Shown: positions 1 to 6,886, counted from the first letter of the stretch. The stretch is 8,726 bases of DNA from Candidatus Halomonas stercoripullorum (GCA_019114645.1 DXFC01000051.1:1-8726), one strand, 5' to 3'. The notes: generated by a model not told the origin, from the sequence alone. Numbers and translations are program-made.

Positions 1-95
1 AGTGCCAGCCTGGCCACCCAACGCTGCCCGCCCCGGCCGGGAAGGCTCTGCTCGCGCCTGCCAAGAAGTGATGTGAGCTTGGTGAAGAGCATCAT
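1..95 (-). CDS. flgI: FlgI, flagellar P-ring protein (5' end only, truncated by window edge)
   Basis: The frame opens with two adjacent ATG codons (first at 95, second at 92) and stays open to the left edge, giving about 31 residues starting MMLFTKLTSLLGRR. A GAGG lies 6 nt before the first ATG, which favours that start; an in-frame GTG at 17 is a weaker alternative. The visible part is rich in Arg and ends just as hydrophobic residues begin (WVARLA), consistent with the long basic n-region of a Sec signal peptide. The identity rests mainly on context: in this operon order flgI directly follows flgH, here after a 25-bp gap. FlgI would form the periplasmic P ring around the distal rod, with FlgA as its assembly chaperone. 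No diagnostic FlgI motif is inside the window, so the name is inference. Confidence 0.62.
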   Translation of the reverse strand, partial: MMLFTKLTSLLGRREQSLPGRGGQRWVARLA

Positions 96-120
96 GGGGC
101 GCCTCGGTATCCGGTCATCA

Positions 121-816
121 TCAGAAGGGCGATATATTGAGGAAGAAGCGCTGCAGCCAGCCCATGTGTTGCGCTTCGCTAATATAGCCATCTCCCACGT
201 ACTCGATACGGGCATCGGCTACCGCAGTGGAAGGGACGGTGTTCTGACCCGTGATCGTGCGTGGATTGACCACACCCGAGAAGCGGATGAACTCCACCCC
301 CTGGTTGATCCCGATCTGTTTTTCGCCACGCACGCGCAAGTTGCCGTTATGCAGGACTTCAAGTACCGACACGGTAATGGTACCGGTCATGGTATTGCTG
401 GCCTGGGCACCGCCACCGCCAGAGAAACCCACATTGCCGTTGGCATTGATATCGAAGCCCAGGTTGGCCAGCGCATCCAGCGCATCCGACTGCTGATCGA
501 AGCCCAGGCCCGCAGAAGCACTGCGATCCGCATTGGAACGGGAATTCTTGCTGGCGCTCACCTGCTCATCGAGCACAATGGTGAGGATGTCACCGATCAT
601 GCGCGGGCGACGGTCTTCAAACAGCGGCTGTGACCCCCACTGCCCCTGATAAATGGAGCCATTGGCGAGCCTGGGGGGCGGCTCGACCATATTGATCTGC
701 TCCTGCTCGCCCACCACCGAGGCACGCGGTACCTGGGCGCAACCGCCCAGGATCAGTACCGCAATGGCCATCAGCGCCATGACCACCCGCGTGGCCGTTT
801 TACCCGTCACATTCAT
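121..816 (-). CDS. flgH: FlgH, flagellar L-ring lipoprotein
   Basis: This 231-residue protein, of normal family length, forms the outer-membrane L ring through which the rod passes. The N-terminus is a lipoprotein signal: basic start, hydrophobic stretch at about residues 11-23, then the lipobox L-G-G-C with the lipidated Cys at residue 26. Ala at +2 is compatible with outer-membrane sorting. Family features follow: GSIYQGQWGSQPLFEDRRPRMIGD at about 53-76, quoted here only as a landmark for the conserved region leading to the ILTIVLDE strand, a Gly-rich central stretch around 131-137, then GNLRVRGEKQI and the end YISEAQHMGWLQRFFLNI. The annotated ATG (814-816) has AGGA directly against it and GGAAG 9 nt upstream. 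The GTG two codons in (808-810) would have AGGA at a more usual spacing, so the true start may be either. It lies 71 bp after flgG and 25 bp before flgI. Confidence 0.97.
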   Translation of the reverse strand: MNVTGKTATRVVMALMAIAVLILGGCAQVPRASVVGEQEQINMVEPPPRLANGSIYQGQWGSQPLFEDRRPRMIGDILTIVLDEQVSASKNSRSNADRSASAGLGFDQQSDALDALANLGFDINANGNVGFSGGGGAQASNTMTGTITVSVLEVLHNGNLRVRGEKQIGINQGVEFIRFSGVVNPRTITGQNTVPSTAVADARIEYVGDGYISEAQHMGWLQRFFLNISPF

Positions 817-887
817 TCCTGCTCGCTTCCTGCCCTGTTCAGGCTGGGAGTAATGGGGTTCAAACCGCCACCTTGCCTGGCAATGCC

Positions 888-1670
888 TTACAGCTGGGTC
901 AGACGTGCCAGCATTTCATCGCTGGTCTGGATCGCACGGCTGTTGATCTCGTAGGCGCGCTGGGTCTGAATCATGCTGACCATCTCCTCCACCACATTGA
1001 CGTTGGAGGTTTCGACGTACTTGTGCATCAGTCGACCAGCACCGTTCATGCCCGGCATGGTCTCGTTGCGCGGACCCGACGAAGCGGTTTCCAGGTAGAG
1101 ATTACCGCCGATGCTCTCCAGCCCCGATGCATTGACGAAGGTGGAGACGGTGATCTGGCCCACCTGCAGCGCTTGCGCCACACCCGGCTGGGTTACCGAC
1201 ACGATGCCATCCTCACCGATGCTGATATCCAGCGCGTTGTCGGGAATGATGATGGCCGGTTCCAGCGGATAACCGTTGGCGTTAACCATCTGGCCGTTTT
1301 CGTTGAGCTGGAAGCTGCCGTCACGGGTGTAGGCGGTAGTGCCATCCGGCATCAACACCTGGAAGAAACCGTTACCGGTAATCGCCAGGTCGCGGGAGTT
1401 GGCGGTGTGTTCCAGGCCACCCTGGGTATGCAGACGCTCCGCGGCTACCGGACGCACACCGGTTCCCACCTGCATGCCGGAGGGCAAGCGGTTTTGCACA
1501 TCGTTCTGGGCACCGGGCTGACGCAGGTTCTGATACAGCAGATCCTCGAATACCGCCCGCGAACGCTTGAAGCCGTTGGTGCTGACGTTGGCCAGGTTGT
1601 TGGAGATGATATCCAGCTTGACCTGCTGGGATTCCAGACCGGTCTTGGCGGTCCATAATGACTTGATCAT
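888..1670 (-). CDS. flgG: FlgG, distal rod protein
   Basis: FlgG, 260 residues and the standard family length, forms the distal rod between the proximal rod and the hook. The N-terminal rod-family motif is at about residues 21-35 (IISNNLANVSTNGFK). Residues 46-63 (YQNLRQPGA onward) match the FlgG-specific insertion that in Salmonella makes the rod straight and rigid, unlike the curved hook built from the related FlgE. The central part has SRDLAITGNGFFQV and TAYTRDGSFQ. The C-terminus carries YVETSNVNVVEEMVSMIQ followed by QRAYEINSRAIQTSDEML, the helix that packs in the rod core. GGGAG sits 7 nt before the ATG. It is 18 bp after flgF. Nothing is missing compared with the family, so function is confidently assigned. 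Confidence 0.98.
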   Translation of the reverse strand: MIKSLWTAKTGLESQQVKLDIISNNLANVSTNGFKRSRAVFEDLLYQNLRQPGAQNDVQNRLPSGMQVGTGVRPVAAERLHTQGGLEHTANSRDLAITGNGFFQVLMPDGTTAYTRDGSFQLNENGQMVNANGYPLEPAIIIPDNALDISIGEDGIVSVTQPGVAQALQVGQITVSTFVNASGLESIGGNLYLETASSGPRNETMPGMNGAGRLMHKYVETSNVNVVEEMVSMIQTQRAYEINSRAIQTSDEMLARLTQL

Positions 1671-1688
1671 GATTCGGCTCCCTTGCGC

Positions 1689-2441
1689 TTAGCCTTGGAT
1701 AGACAGCAGATTATTGGCCCGCTGGGCATTTTCATCGGCGGTGCTGATCACTTTCATCTGCATCTCGTAACGTCGCGCCACATCGATCATCGACACCATG
1801 GCTTCCACTGCGCTGACATTACTGCCCTCCAGCGCGCCACTAACCACTGTGGCCTCCTCATCGGCGGCGAGCACCACTGCTTCGCCCTCCTCGTTGAGGG
1901 GCATACGGAACAGGCCGTCATCGCCACGCAGCAGGTCCTGCTCCGGCGTGACCAGCTTGAGCCGCCCGACATCCACCAGGGCGTCGGGGTTTTCGCCTTC
2001 GCCAATAGCGCTGATTGTGCCATCGGCGCCGAGGGTGACACTGGAGCCCAGCGGCACAATGATGGGGCCGCCCTCACCGATCACCGGCCGCCCTGCCACG
2101 CTGACCAGGCCGTCGCCGTCAATTTGCAATTCACCCCGGCGGGTATAGGCCTCGCTACCATCGTCGGCCTGCACCGCAAGCCAGGCATTGCCTGCCATCG
2201 CCACGTCCAGCACCCGGCCGGTACGCGTGATCGGCCCCGGGCTGAAGTCGCTGCCCGGCGTGGTGGCGGCCACCGAAACCCGGGTCGGCAAGCCTTCGCC
2301 CTGTACCGGCACGGCACGCATGGCGTGCAGCTGGGCGCGAAAGCCGCTGGTAGAGACGTTGGCCAGGTTGTGGCTGACCACCGCCTGCTGATCCATGGTC
2401 TGCTTGGCGCCGCTCATGGCGGTATAAAGTATGCGATCCAC
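1689..2441 (-). CDS. flgF: FlgF, proximal rod protein
   Basis: FlgF (250 residues, close to the ~251 of enterics) is a rod subunit below FlgG. The N-terminal motif VVSHNLANVSTSGFRAQ lies at about residues 21-37. The middle has GRVLDVAMAGNAWLAVQ and EAYTRRGELQID, the FlgF/FlgG/FlgE-type segment. The C-terminus is SNVSAVEAMVSMIDVARRYEMQMK. The absence of the FlgG 18-residue insertion and of the FlgG C-terminal INSRAIQTSDEML, together with its place before flgG, separates it from FlgG. The start codon is GTG (2439-2441), preceded by GGGAG at 7 nt spacing; no better in-frame ATG is evident. It follows flgE after 60 bp, one of the larger gaps in the operon, in which I see no clear promoter or terminator. 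Confidence 0.96.
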   Translation of the reverse strand: MDRILYTAMSGAKQTMDQQAVVSHNLANVSTSGFRAQLHAMRAVPVQGEGLPTRVSVAATTPGSDFSPGPITRTGRVLDVAMAGNAWLAVQADDGSEAYTRRGELQIDGDGLVSVAGRPVIGEGGPIIVPLGSSVTLGADGTISAIGEGENPDALVDVGRLKLVTPEQDLLRGDDGLFRMPLNEEGEAVVLAADEEATVVSGALEGSNVSAVEAMVSMIDVARRYEMQMKVISTADENAQRANNLLSIQG

Positions 2442-2501
2442 TACCTGGCTCCCTCGCTTTCGGTATCAGTGCTTGCCATCAATCAGTACGGGGTATCCCG
2501 C

Positions 2502-4022
2502 TTAGCGCAGGTTGATGGCGGTCTGCAGAATTTCATCCTGAGTCTTGATGGTCTGCGAGTTGGCCTGGTACGCGCGCTGCGCGATGATCATGTTGACCAG
2601 CTCGCCCGCCATATCGACGTTGGAGGTCTCCACCGCACCGGCCACGATGGCGCCCAGCATGCCGGTGCCCGGAGCGCCGACCAGTTCCTGGCCCGATTGA
2701 GCGGAGGCGTACCAGACGTTGTCGCCGGCAGGCGTCAAGCCCTCGGGGTTACGGAAGTGGGCCAGTGCGATCTGACCGGCGGGACGCGACTCCTCATTGG
2801 AGTAGTTGCGCATGACAACCCCGTTCTCGTCGATGGTGATGCCGACCAGGGCGCCCGAGGTGTAACCGTTCTGGGTCAGGCTGCTGACGGTAGAGTTGTT
2901 GCCAAACTGGGTGGAACCGGCGAGGTTGAGGTTGAAATTGATATCCTCAGCACCGCTGGTGGTAACAAAGGTGAGGGCGACCTGGCTGCCGGTCAAACCG
3001 GCCAGGGCGGTGTTGACATCCTGGTTAGCCGTGTCGCGAGCAGCTTGAGCATCAGTAGTGGCTATTTGAAGAGCATCTTCAATAGCTGCCCAATCAGAAG
3101 CATCACTGAGCCCATTGAGCATGTCCGCAACGACCGGATTAGAATCATCAAGACCTTCCAGATAAGCTGTTTTTCCAGCATCATCCAAGCCATCCCAACC
3201 CCCTTCTCCCAGGCTCTGGAATTCATTTTCCACAACTTGGAGGGCCGCAATATCGGCTTCGGCTTGTTCCAATGTCTCCAGCAGAGTCATATCCAACGGG
3301 TCGCCGGCACCCACCAAGGTGCCATTGGAGTTGAAGCGCAGCATAAAGTCGTTATCAGCCACGTATTCGCCGTCAGCGACTACCTTGGCCTGCCACAAGT
3401 TTTCGCTGACTTTCTCGTAGTAGACCGACGTATTCACCGGATTGCCCAGCGAATCGTAGACGGTGAAGTTATTGGCGTAGTGGTAGCTGATCTCGGTGCC
3501 GTCAGCGAGCTCGGTCACACTGAGTTCTTCGCCTGTGTTCATGCGCGAATCCAGGTTGAGCACGGTGCCGGCACCCGTGGTGGCGCTCGCTCCCAGCTCA
3601 TCCGAATCGACTGTCAGCGGTACCGGCTGGCCGCCCACTTGAACCTCGCCCTGGGCGTTGACTCCATAGCCCATGATCTGGAAGCCCTGGGCATTGATCA
3701 GCTCGCCTTCGGCGGTCATGGTCAACTGGCCGTTACGCGAGTAGACCACCTGGCCGCTGGTATCCATGAAGCGGAAGAACCCTTCACCTGCCACCGCCAG
3801 GTCGAGGTTGCGGCTGGTGGATTCGATGTTGCCTTCATTGAAATTCTGCAGCACCGCCGAGACCCGGGTACCCAGGCCGACTCGCGAGTTGGCAAAGACA
3901 TCGGCAAACTGGACGTTGGAGCTCTTGAAGCCCACCGTTTGGGAGTTGGCGATGTTGTTGCCGATGGCGCCCAGTTTCTGCGACTGTGCGTTCAGGCCAC
4001 TCAATGCTTGTGAAAAGCTCAT
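2502..4022 (-). CDS. flgE: FlgE, flagellar hook protein, with a large acidic insertion
   Basis: FlgE polymerises into the curved hook that joins rod and filament. The N-terminal helix motif is at residues 17-33 (LGAIGNNIANSQTVGFK), the FlgF/G/E-type segment at 73-98 (LDLAVAGEGFFRF then VYSRNGQL), and the C-terminal core helix at 465-506 (ETSNVDMAGELVNMI, then AQRAYQANSQTIKTQDEIL). At 506 residues it is about 100 longer than the ~403-residue Salmonella protein. The excess sits at about residues 248-344, between NGTLVGAGDPLDM and QVALTF/NLNLAGSTQFG. By my count residues 249-335 hold 21 Asp/Glu against one Lys and one Arg, and the stretch looks helical. About 3038-3285 uses many A/T-ending codons (GCT, GAT, ATT, GAA, ATA) and is about 48% GC at 3061-3240 versus about 62% at 2581-2640. 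The reading frame is intact, so this is an added domain, not damage. GGGGAA lies 6 nt before the ATG; flgD ends 32 bp upstream. Confidence 0.97.
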   Translation of the reverse strand: MSFSQALSGLNAQSQKLGAIGNNIANSQTVGFKSSNVQFADVFANSRVGLGTRVSAVLQNFNEGNIESTSRNLDLAVAGEGFFRFMDTSGQVVYSRNGQLTMTAEGELINAQGFQIMGYGVNAQGEVQVGGQPVPLTVDSDELGASATTGAGTVLNLDSRMNTGEELSVTELADGTEISYHYANNFTVYDSLGNPVNTSVYYEKVSENLWQAKVVADGEYVADNDFMLRFNSNGTLVGAGDPLDMTLLETLEQAEADIAALQVVENEFQSLGEGGWDGLDDAGKTAYLEGLDDSNPVVADMLNGLSDASDWAAIEDALQIATTDAQAARDTANQDVNTALAGLTGSQVALTFVTTSGAEDINFNLNLAGSTQFGNNSTVSSLTQNGYTSGALVGITIDENGVVMRNYSNEESRPAGQIALAHFRNPEGLTPAGDNVWYASAQSGQELVGAPGTGMLGAIVAGAVETSNVDMAGELVNMIIAQRAYQANSQTIKTQDEILQTAINLR

Positions 4023-4054
4023 GTTTCGTTCCCCTGCCTAGCGGCTGATGAATA

Positions 4055-4747
4055 TCAAAGAATTTGCTTGACCTGGTCGAGGGTGACCTGACCGTAGATG
4101 GCACCGAGATCAAGGCGCACACCACCATTCTCGTCCGGCGGTGTTACCCCACCCACCAGGGCGTAGTTGAGCGTATTGGCGGCTACCGCCTTATCACCGC
4201 TGGTGGCTTCAATGCGGACGCGATAGCTACCCTCGGCTGCCAGCTCGTTTTCGCTGGTGCGGCCGTCCCAGGTAAAGGATTCGATACCCGCCTTGACCGG
4301 GCCAATGTCGTAGCTATTGATCACCTGGCCGCTGGCATTGGTGATCACCACACGCACATTATCGACCGACTGCGGCAGCTCGATGCCAAATGGTGTGGTG
4401 TGCGCTTCGCCCTCTTCGCCATGCTCCATCAGCAGACGGTCCCCCGGCACCAGCACCCCCTGACCGATCAGCGCAGTGGCTTGCAGGGTCTGGCCGGCGT
4501 GCATCTGGTCGGTGATGCCCTTCAGGGTCCGGTTGAGGTCTTCGATGCCGCTGACGGTATTGATCTGCGCCAGCTGGGTGGTCATCTCATGGTTATCCAT
4601 GGGGTCGAGCGGATCCTGGTGTTGCATCTGCGCGATCAGCAGCGTCATGAAGTTGTTTCGCAGCTCGGCAGACTGGCTGGCATCCCGCACACCGGGACCA
4701 CCCTGGTTCATCCGCGAGATGACATGCGGATCAATGGTATTCGACAT
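4055..4747 (-). CDS. flgD: FlgD, hook-capping (hook scaffolding) protein
   Basis: FlgD forms the temporary cap at the tip of the growing hook, under which FlgE subunits fold; it is later replaced by FlgK. At 230 residues it has the usual size. The family hallmark is at about residues 33-72: FMTLLIAQMQHQDPLDPMDN, then TTQLAQINTVSGIEDLN. The C-terminal half is beta-rich, with the typical Ig-like piece FTWDGRTSENELAAEGSY at about 158-175. The predicted N-terminus is short and polar, as expected for a protein exported by the flagellar type III apparatus with no Sec signal. The ATG is only 4 bp after the flgC stop, and GAGG at 9 nt spacing lies within the flgC end, so translation is probably coupled to flgC. 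Confidence 0.97.
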   Translation of the reverse strand: MSNTIDPHVISRMNQGGPGVRDASQSAELRNNFMTLLIAQMQHQDPLDPMDNHEMTTQLAQINTVSGIEDLNRTLKGITDQMHAGQTLQATALIGQGVLVPGDRLLMEHGEEGEAHTTPFGIELPQSVDNVRVVITNASGQVINSYDIGPVKAGIESFTWDGRTSENELAAEGSYRVRIEATSGDKAVAANTLNYALVGGVTPPDENGGVRLDLGAIYGQVTLDQVKQIL

Positions 4748-4751
4748 ACGC

Positions 4752-5162
4752 TTAACCCTCGCCCAAGGTGAGTGTCTTGAGCATCATCTGCTTGCTGGTG
4801 TTCATCACCTCGACGTTGGCCTGGTAGGAGCGCGAGGCGGAGATCATGTTGACCATTTCATGGACCGGCTCGACGTTGGGCATGGAGACATACCCTTCCT
4901 CGTTGGCCAGCGGGTGTTCGGGGCGGTACTCCAGGCGTAGCGGTGCGTTGTCTTCAATCACCTGGCGCACACCGACACCGCCAATGCCCTGGGTGCCATT
5001 CTGCAGGCGTGATTCAAAGATCACCTGTTTGGCGCGGTAGGCTTCGCCATCGGGACCGGCCACGCTATCAGCGTTGGCCAGGTTGCTGGCGGTAACGTTC
5101 ATACGCTGCGACTGGGCGCTCATGGCCGAACCGGCGATATCAAACACGGAAAACATTGTCAT
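4752..5162 (-). CDS. flgC: FlgC, proximal rod protein
   Basis: FlgC (136 residues, normal for the family) is a proximal rod subunit. The N-terminal motif is RMNVTASNLANADSV at about residues 20-34, followed by EAYRAKQVIFE. The middle has EYRPEHPLANEEGYVSMPNV, a FlgC-specific segment, and the protein ends with MVNMISASRSYQANVEVMNTSKQMM and TLTLGEG. Two ATGs are possible: the one at 5162 has AGAGAG 8 nt upstream, while the second at 5156 would put the site too far away, so I use the first. It follows flgB after 32 bp and precedes flgD by 4 bp. Confidence 0.97.
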   Translation of the reverse strand: MTMFSVFDIAGSAMSAQSQRMNVTASNLANADSVAGPDGEAYRAKQVIFESRLQNGTQGIGGVGVRQVIEDNAPLRLEYRPEHPLANEEGYVSMPNVEPVHEMVNMISASRSYQANVEVMNTSKQMMLKTLTLGEG

Positions 5163-5194
5163 GGGGCGTTCTCTCTATTCTGTTATCCGGCCTG

Positions 5195-5608
5195 TCATTC
5201 CGGCTGCATGGCGTTTTTCAGCCCCTGAATGCGGCTGTTGATCAGGGTCAGCGCGGCCTGGTAGCGCACGGCGTTGTCGGCAAACTGGGTACGCTCGCGG
5301 TCCATATCCACGGTGTTGCCATCAAGGCTTGGCTGATCGGGCACACGATAGAGCAGCTCCTGGCGGGGTGTTGCCGCCGCCTGGCCTTCCAGGTGGCGCT
5401 CCGAAGTGCGCGCCAGCGCTAACCCGCCACCGCTCGCCCGGCCCTGCTCGACCGCTTTTTTCAGCTCGCTGCCAAAGTCGATGTCACGCGCCTTGTAGTT
5501 GGGCGTATCGGCATTGGCGATATTGCTGGCCAGAATCTGGTGCCGTTGCTGGCGCAATCCCAGCGCTTGCTGGTGAAATTGCAAAGAAGCCTCGAGCTGG
5601 TCGATCAT
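5195..5608 (-). CDS. flgB: FlgB, proximal rod protein; first gene of the rod-hook operon
   Basis: FlgB (137 residues, normal length) is the proximal rod subunit nearest the MS ring/export gate. The N-terminal family signature is HQILASNIANADTPNYKARD at about residues 23-42, and the C-terminal helix is DNAVRYQAALTLINSRIQGLKNAM. GGGGAG lies 6 nt before the ATG. It opens the minus-strand operon and is transcribed divergently from flgA across 194 bp. That intergenic region holds the FlhDC-like inverted repeat described separately. On the minus strand a TATATT at 5650-5655 could be a -10 element, but no good -35 is seen at the proper distance, so its promoter is not fixed from sequence alone. Confidence 0.97.
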   Translation of the reverse strand: MIDQLEASLQFHQQALGLRQQRHQILASNIANADTPNYKARDIDFGSELKKAVEQGRASGGGLALARTSERHLEGQAAATPRQELLYRVPDQPSLDGNTVDMDRERTQFADNAVRYQAALTLINSRIQGLKNAMQPE

Positions 5609-5699
5609 GCAGCGCTCCCCGGCGAAACCCTGTTAAATGTCTGGTGAAAAATATACGGAACTTCTTGAGGATGAAGATTAACCAAGCGTGTGTCATTTC

Positions 5700-5742
5700 A
5701 ATGGCGCAAACAGGCCCCGTTTCCTCGCCCATTTCTTCCGTT
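5700..5742. promoter_or_regulatory. Candidate FlhD4C2 activator box between flgB and flgA
   Basis: Two 16-bp half-sites, AATGGCGCAAACAGGC (5700-5715) and GCCCATTTCTTCCGTT (5727-5742), face each other across an 11-bp spacer. Each outer arm fits the published FlhDC pattern AA(C/T)G(C/G) exactly, and the spacer falls in the usual 10-12 bp. The inner arms match AAATA(A/G)CG only 5 of 8. The two halves agree at 10 of 16 positions when one is reverse-complemented. In E. coli the same divergent flgA-flgB region carries an FlhDC site, which supports the reading. No other member of the regulon is in the window for comparison. Confidence 0.48.
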
Positions 5743-5767
5743 GCCCCTGCCAACCGCCAGCTAGAAT
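5741..5767 (+). promoter_or_regulatory. Possible flgA promoter (-10 TAGAAT)
   Basis: TAGAAT at 5762-5767 differs from TATAAT at one base. The best upstream hexamer, TTGCCC at 5741-5746, is only 15 bp away, so the -35 is poor. That would suit an activator-dependent promoter, because the FlhDC-like box ends at 5742, against the -35 region. A start near 5774 would give a leader of about 30 nt before the flgA ATG. Confidence 0.28.
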
Positions 5768-5802
5768 ACGGATTGACCTTATCTTCAGGACGATCCCGCC
5801 TG

Positions 5803-6489
5803 ATGCTTGTGTGCTTACGTTCCACCCCGCTGCTGTTACTGCTCTGCCTGCTGGCATTACCGGCAACTGCCGATGACGACACCGAGTTGCTCGACGCGGT
5901 GCATGCCTTTTTGCATCAGCAGGCCCAGCCCCTGGGTGACGAACTGATTATCGAGGTGCGCCCGCCCTCCGCCAGGTTGCCGGTGTGTGAAGCTCCCGAG
6001 CCGTTTCTAGCTCGCCCGGATGCACCACCGCTGGGACGTGTTTCCGTTGGAGTGCGTTGTGGAGAAGCCGGCCGCCAGGTGCGTTACCTGCAAGCCGAAG
6101 TGGGAGTGATCGGCGAGTACCCGGTACTGGCGGTAGGCCTGCCCGCAGGCGAAACCGTGAAGCCGGAGCACCTTTCCCTGCAGAGTGGCAATCTGGCCGA
6201 GCTGCCCAATCGCACGCTACTCGACATCAATACCATTGTCGGTCAGGCGACCGTCAGGGCGCTCAATCCGGGCCAGCCACTGCAGGCGCATCAGCTACGC
6301 AGCGTGCCATTGGTCGAACGCAACCAGCGGGTCACGGTCGAGGCCAGGTGGGTGGCATTTCGCATTTCGCGCGAGGGTCAGGCACTGGAGCCCAGCGGAC
6401 TGGGCGAGCGTATCCGGGTACGTTTCGACAATCGCGAAGTGATTACCGCAGAGGTGGCCGGAGAGGGCCTGCTTGTCGTAGACTTCTAA
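5803..6489 (+). CDS. flgA: FlgA, periplasmic P-ring assembly chaperone
   Basis: FlgA acts in the periplasm to help FlgI assemble into the P ring. I start it at the ATG at 5803, giving 228 residues (E. coli about 219), because this places a clear Sec signal peptide at the N-terminus: Arg at 6, a Leu-rich core at about 9-20, and likely cleavage after ATA at residue 23. The frame continues upstream to 5329, but that part overlaps flgB antisense and lacks signal character. Cys62 and Cys86 are the pair expected to form the disulfide of the N-terminal part. A SAF-like segment follows (VLAVGLPAGETVKPEHL at about 108-124, then VGQATVRALNPGQPL), and the C-terminal beta domain has VTVEARW and GLGERIRVRF. 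AGGA is 12 nt from the ATG, a weak ribosome site that may keep expression low. Confidence 0.93.
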   Translation: MLVCLRSTPLLLLLCLLALPATADDDTELLDAVHAFLHQQAQPLGDELIIEVRPPSARLPVCEAPEPFLARPDAPPLGRVSVGVRCGEAGRQVRYLQAEVGVIGEYPVLAVGLPAGETVKPEHLSLQSGNLAELPNRTLLDINTIVGQATVRALNPGQPLQAHQLRSVPLVERNQRVTVEARWVAFRISREGQALEPSGLGERIRVRFDNREVITAEVAGEGLLVVDF

Positions 6490-6520
6490 AAATGCTGGGT
6501 GATCTGCTTTCAGCTTTTTT
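6488..6520 (+). terminator. Weak intrinsic terminator candidate after flgA
   Basis: Starting at the flgA stop, GCTG (6494-6497) pairs with CAGC (6511-6514) around a 13-nt loop, extended by A/T pairs (6488-6492 with 6516-6520) past one mismatch, and followed by a run of six T. The GC stem is only 4 bp, so it may be a partial terminator or none. If real, it would partly separate flgA from the sigma-28-driven flgM-flgN unit. Confidence 0.3.
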
Positions 6521-6543
6521 GTACCTTGGTTTGCCATCAGGTC

Positions 6544-6570
6544 TAAAGTTATCGCTCAATACGCCGATAG
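6544..6570 (+). promoter_or_regulatory. Sigma-28 (FliA) promoter of flgM-flgN
   Basis: TAAAGTTA (6544-6551), 11 bp, then GCCGATAG (6563-6570) matches the enteric sigma-28 consensus TAAAGTTT-N11-GCCGATAA at 14 of 16 positions with exact spacing; only the last base of each box differs. Transcription would begin near 6577, about 28 nt before the flgM GTG. This is the class 3 promoter expected before flgM and implies that the organism encodes FliA. Confidence 0.88.
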
Positions 6571-6604
6571 CTAGGGATAAGCATTCGGTCATGAGGCCAT
6601 TACC

Positions 6605-6886
6605 GTGAAAATCAATAGCCAGAACCCCCTGCCCCGCCCCGCTCCCGCGAGCCAGCGTGATGAGTCGCAGTCGGTCAAAGGCGCCGCACCCGTAGGTGGC
6701 AATACTCCCACCCCTTCGGCGACCACGCACCTGAGCCATCAGGCTGCCGACGCGTCGCGGGATATCGATATGGCTCGGGTCGAGGAGATTCGCGACGCCA
6801 TTCGCGAAGGGCGCCTGGAGATTCGCGCCGAGCGTATCGCCGATTCGCTGATCGAGTCCCTGGCGGCCGAGCGCGGTGAATCATGA
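6605..6886 (+). CDS. flgM: FlgM, anti-sigma-28 factor
   Basis: FlgM (93 residues) binds sigma-28 (FliA) and blocks late flagellar transcription until the finished hook-basal body exports it. The N-terminal half is Pro/Ser/Thr/Gln-rich and probably disordered, as in the family. The sigma-binding region is the C-terminal half, VEEIRDAIREGRLEIRAERI at about residues 59-78 and then ADSLIESL. The start codon is GTG with GAGG 8 nt upstream. A good sigma-28 promoter lies 35 bp upstream (6544-6570), giving the usual autogenous loop in which the factor it inhibits also transcribes it. The stop overlaps the flgN start (ATGA), so the two are probably translationally coupled. Confidence 0.95.
   Translation: MKINSQNPLPRPAPASQRDESQSVKGAAPVGGNTPTPSATTHLSHQAADASRDIDMARVEEIRDAIREGRLEIRAERIADSLIESLAAERGES

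Noticed and set aside
2442..2501. Small palindrome CGGGGTATCCCG in the flgE-flgF gap.
   Set aside because: Only a 4-bp stem and no T-run; too short to call a terminator or operator.
1683..4013. A 776-codon open frame on the plus strand, antisense to flgF and flgE.
   Set aside because: Its codons are exactly complementary in phase to flgF and flgE, so it stays open simply because those genes avoid TTA, CTA and TCA codons. The translation is His/Gly/Ala-rich with no recognisable domain. Similar shadows lie opposite flgH, flgG and flgD.
2587..4855. Exact 13-bp repeat ATCATGTTGACCA at 2587-2599 and 4843-4855, and GACGTTGGAGGT at 999-1010 and 2616-2627.
   Set aside because: These lie at the equivalent place in the 3' ends of flgC, flgE and flgG and encode the shared C-terminal helix region (VNMI, TSNV). 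They reflect paralogy of the rod-hook family, not a mobile repeat.
5643..5700. Possible sigma-28 or sigma-54 promoter for flgB on the minus strand.
   Set aside because: The closest sigma-28-like match (TAAT with CCGTATA) is poor, and no GG-N10-GC sigma-54 pair is in register. Only an isolated TATATT remains.
5329..5802. Upstream extension of the flgA frame.
   Set aside because: It overlaps flgB antisense and the divergent promoter region and has no secretion-signal character. The ATG at 5803 places the signal peptide at the N-terminus.
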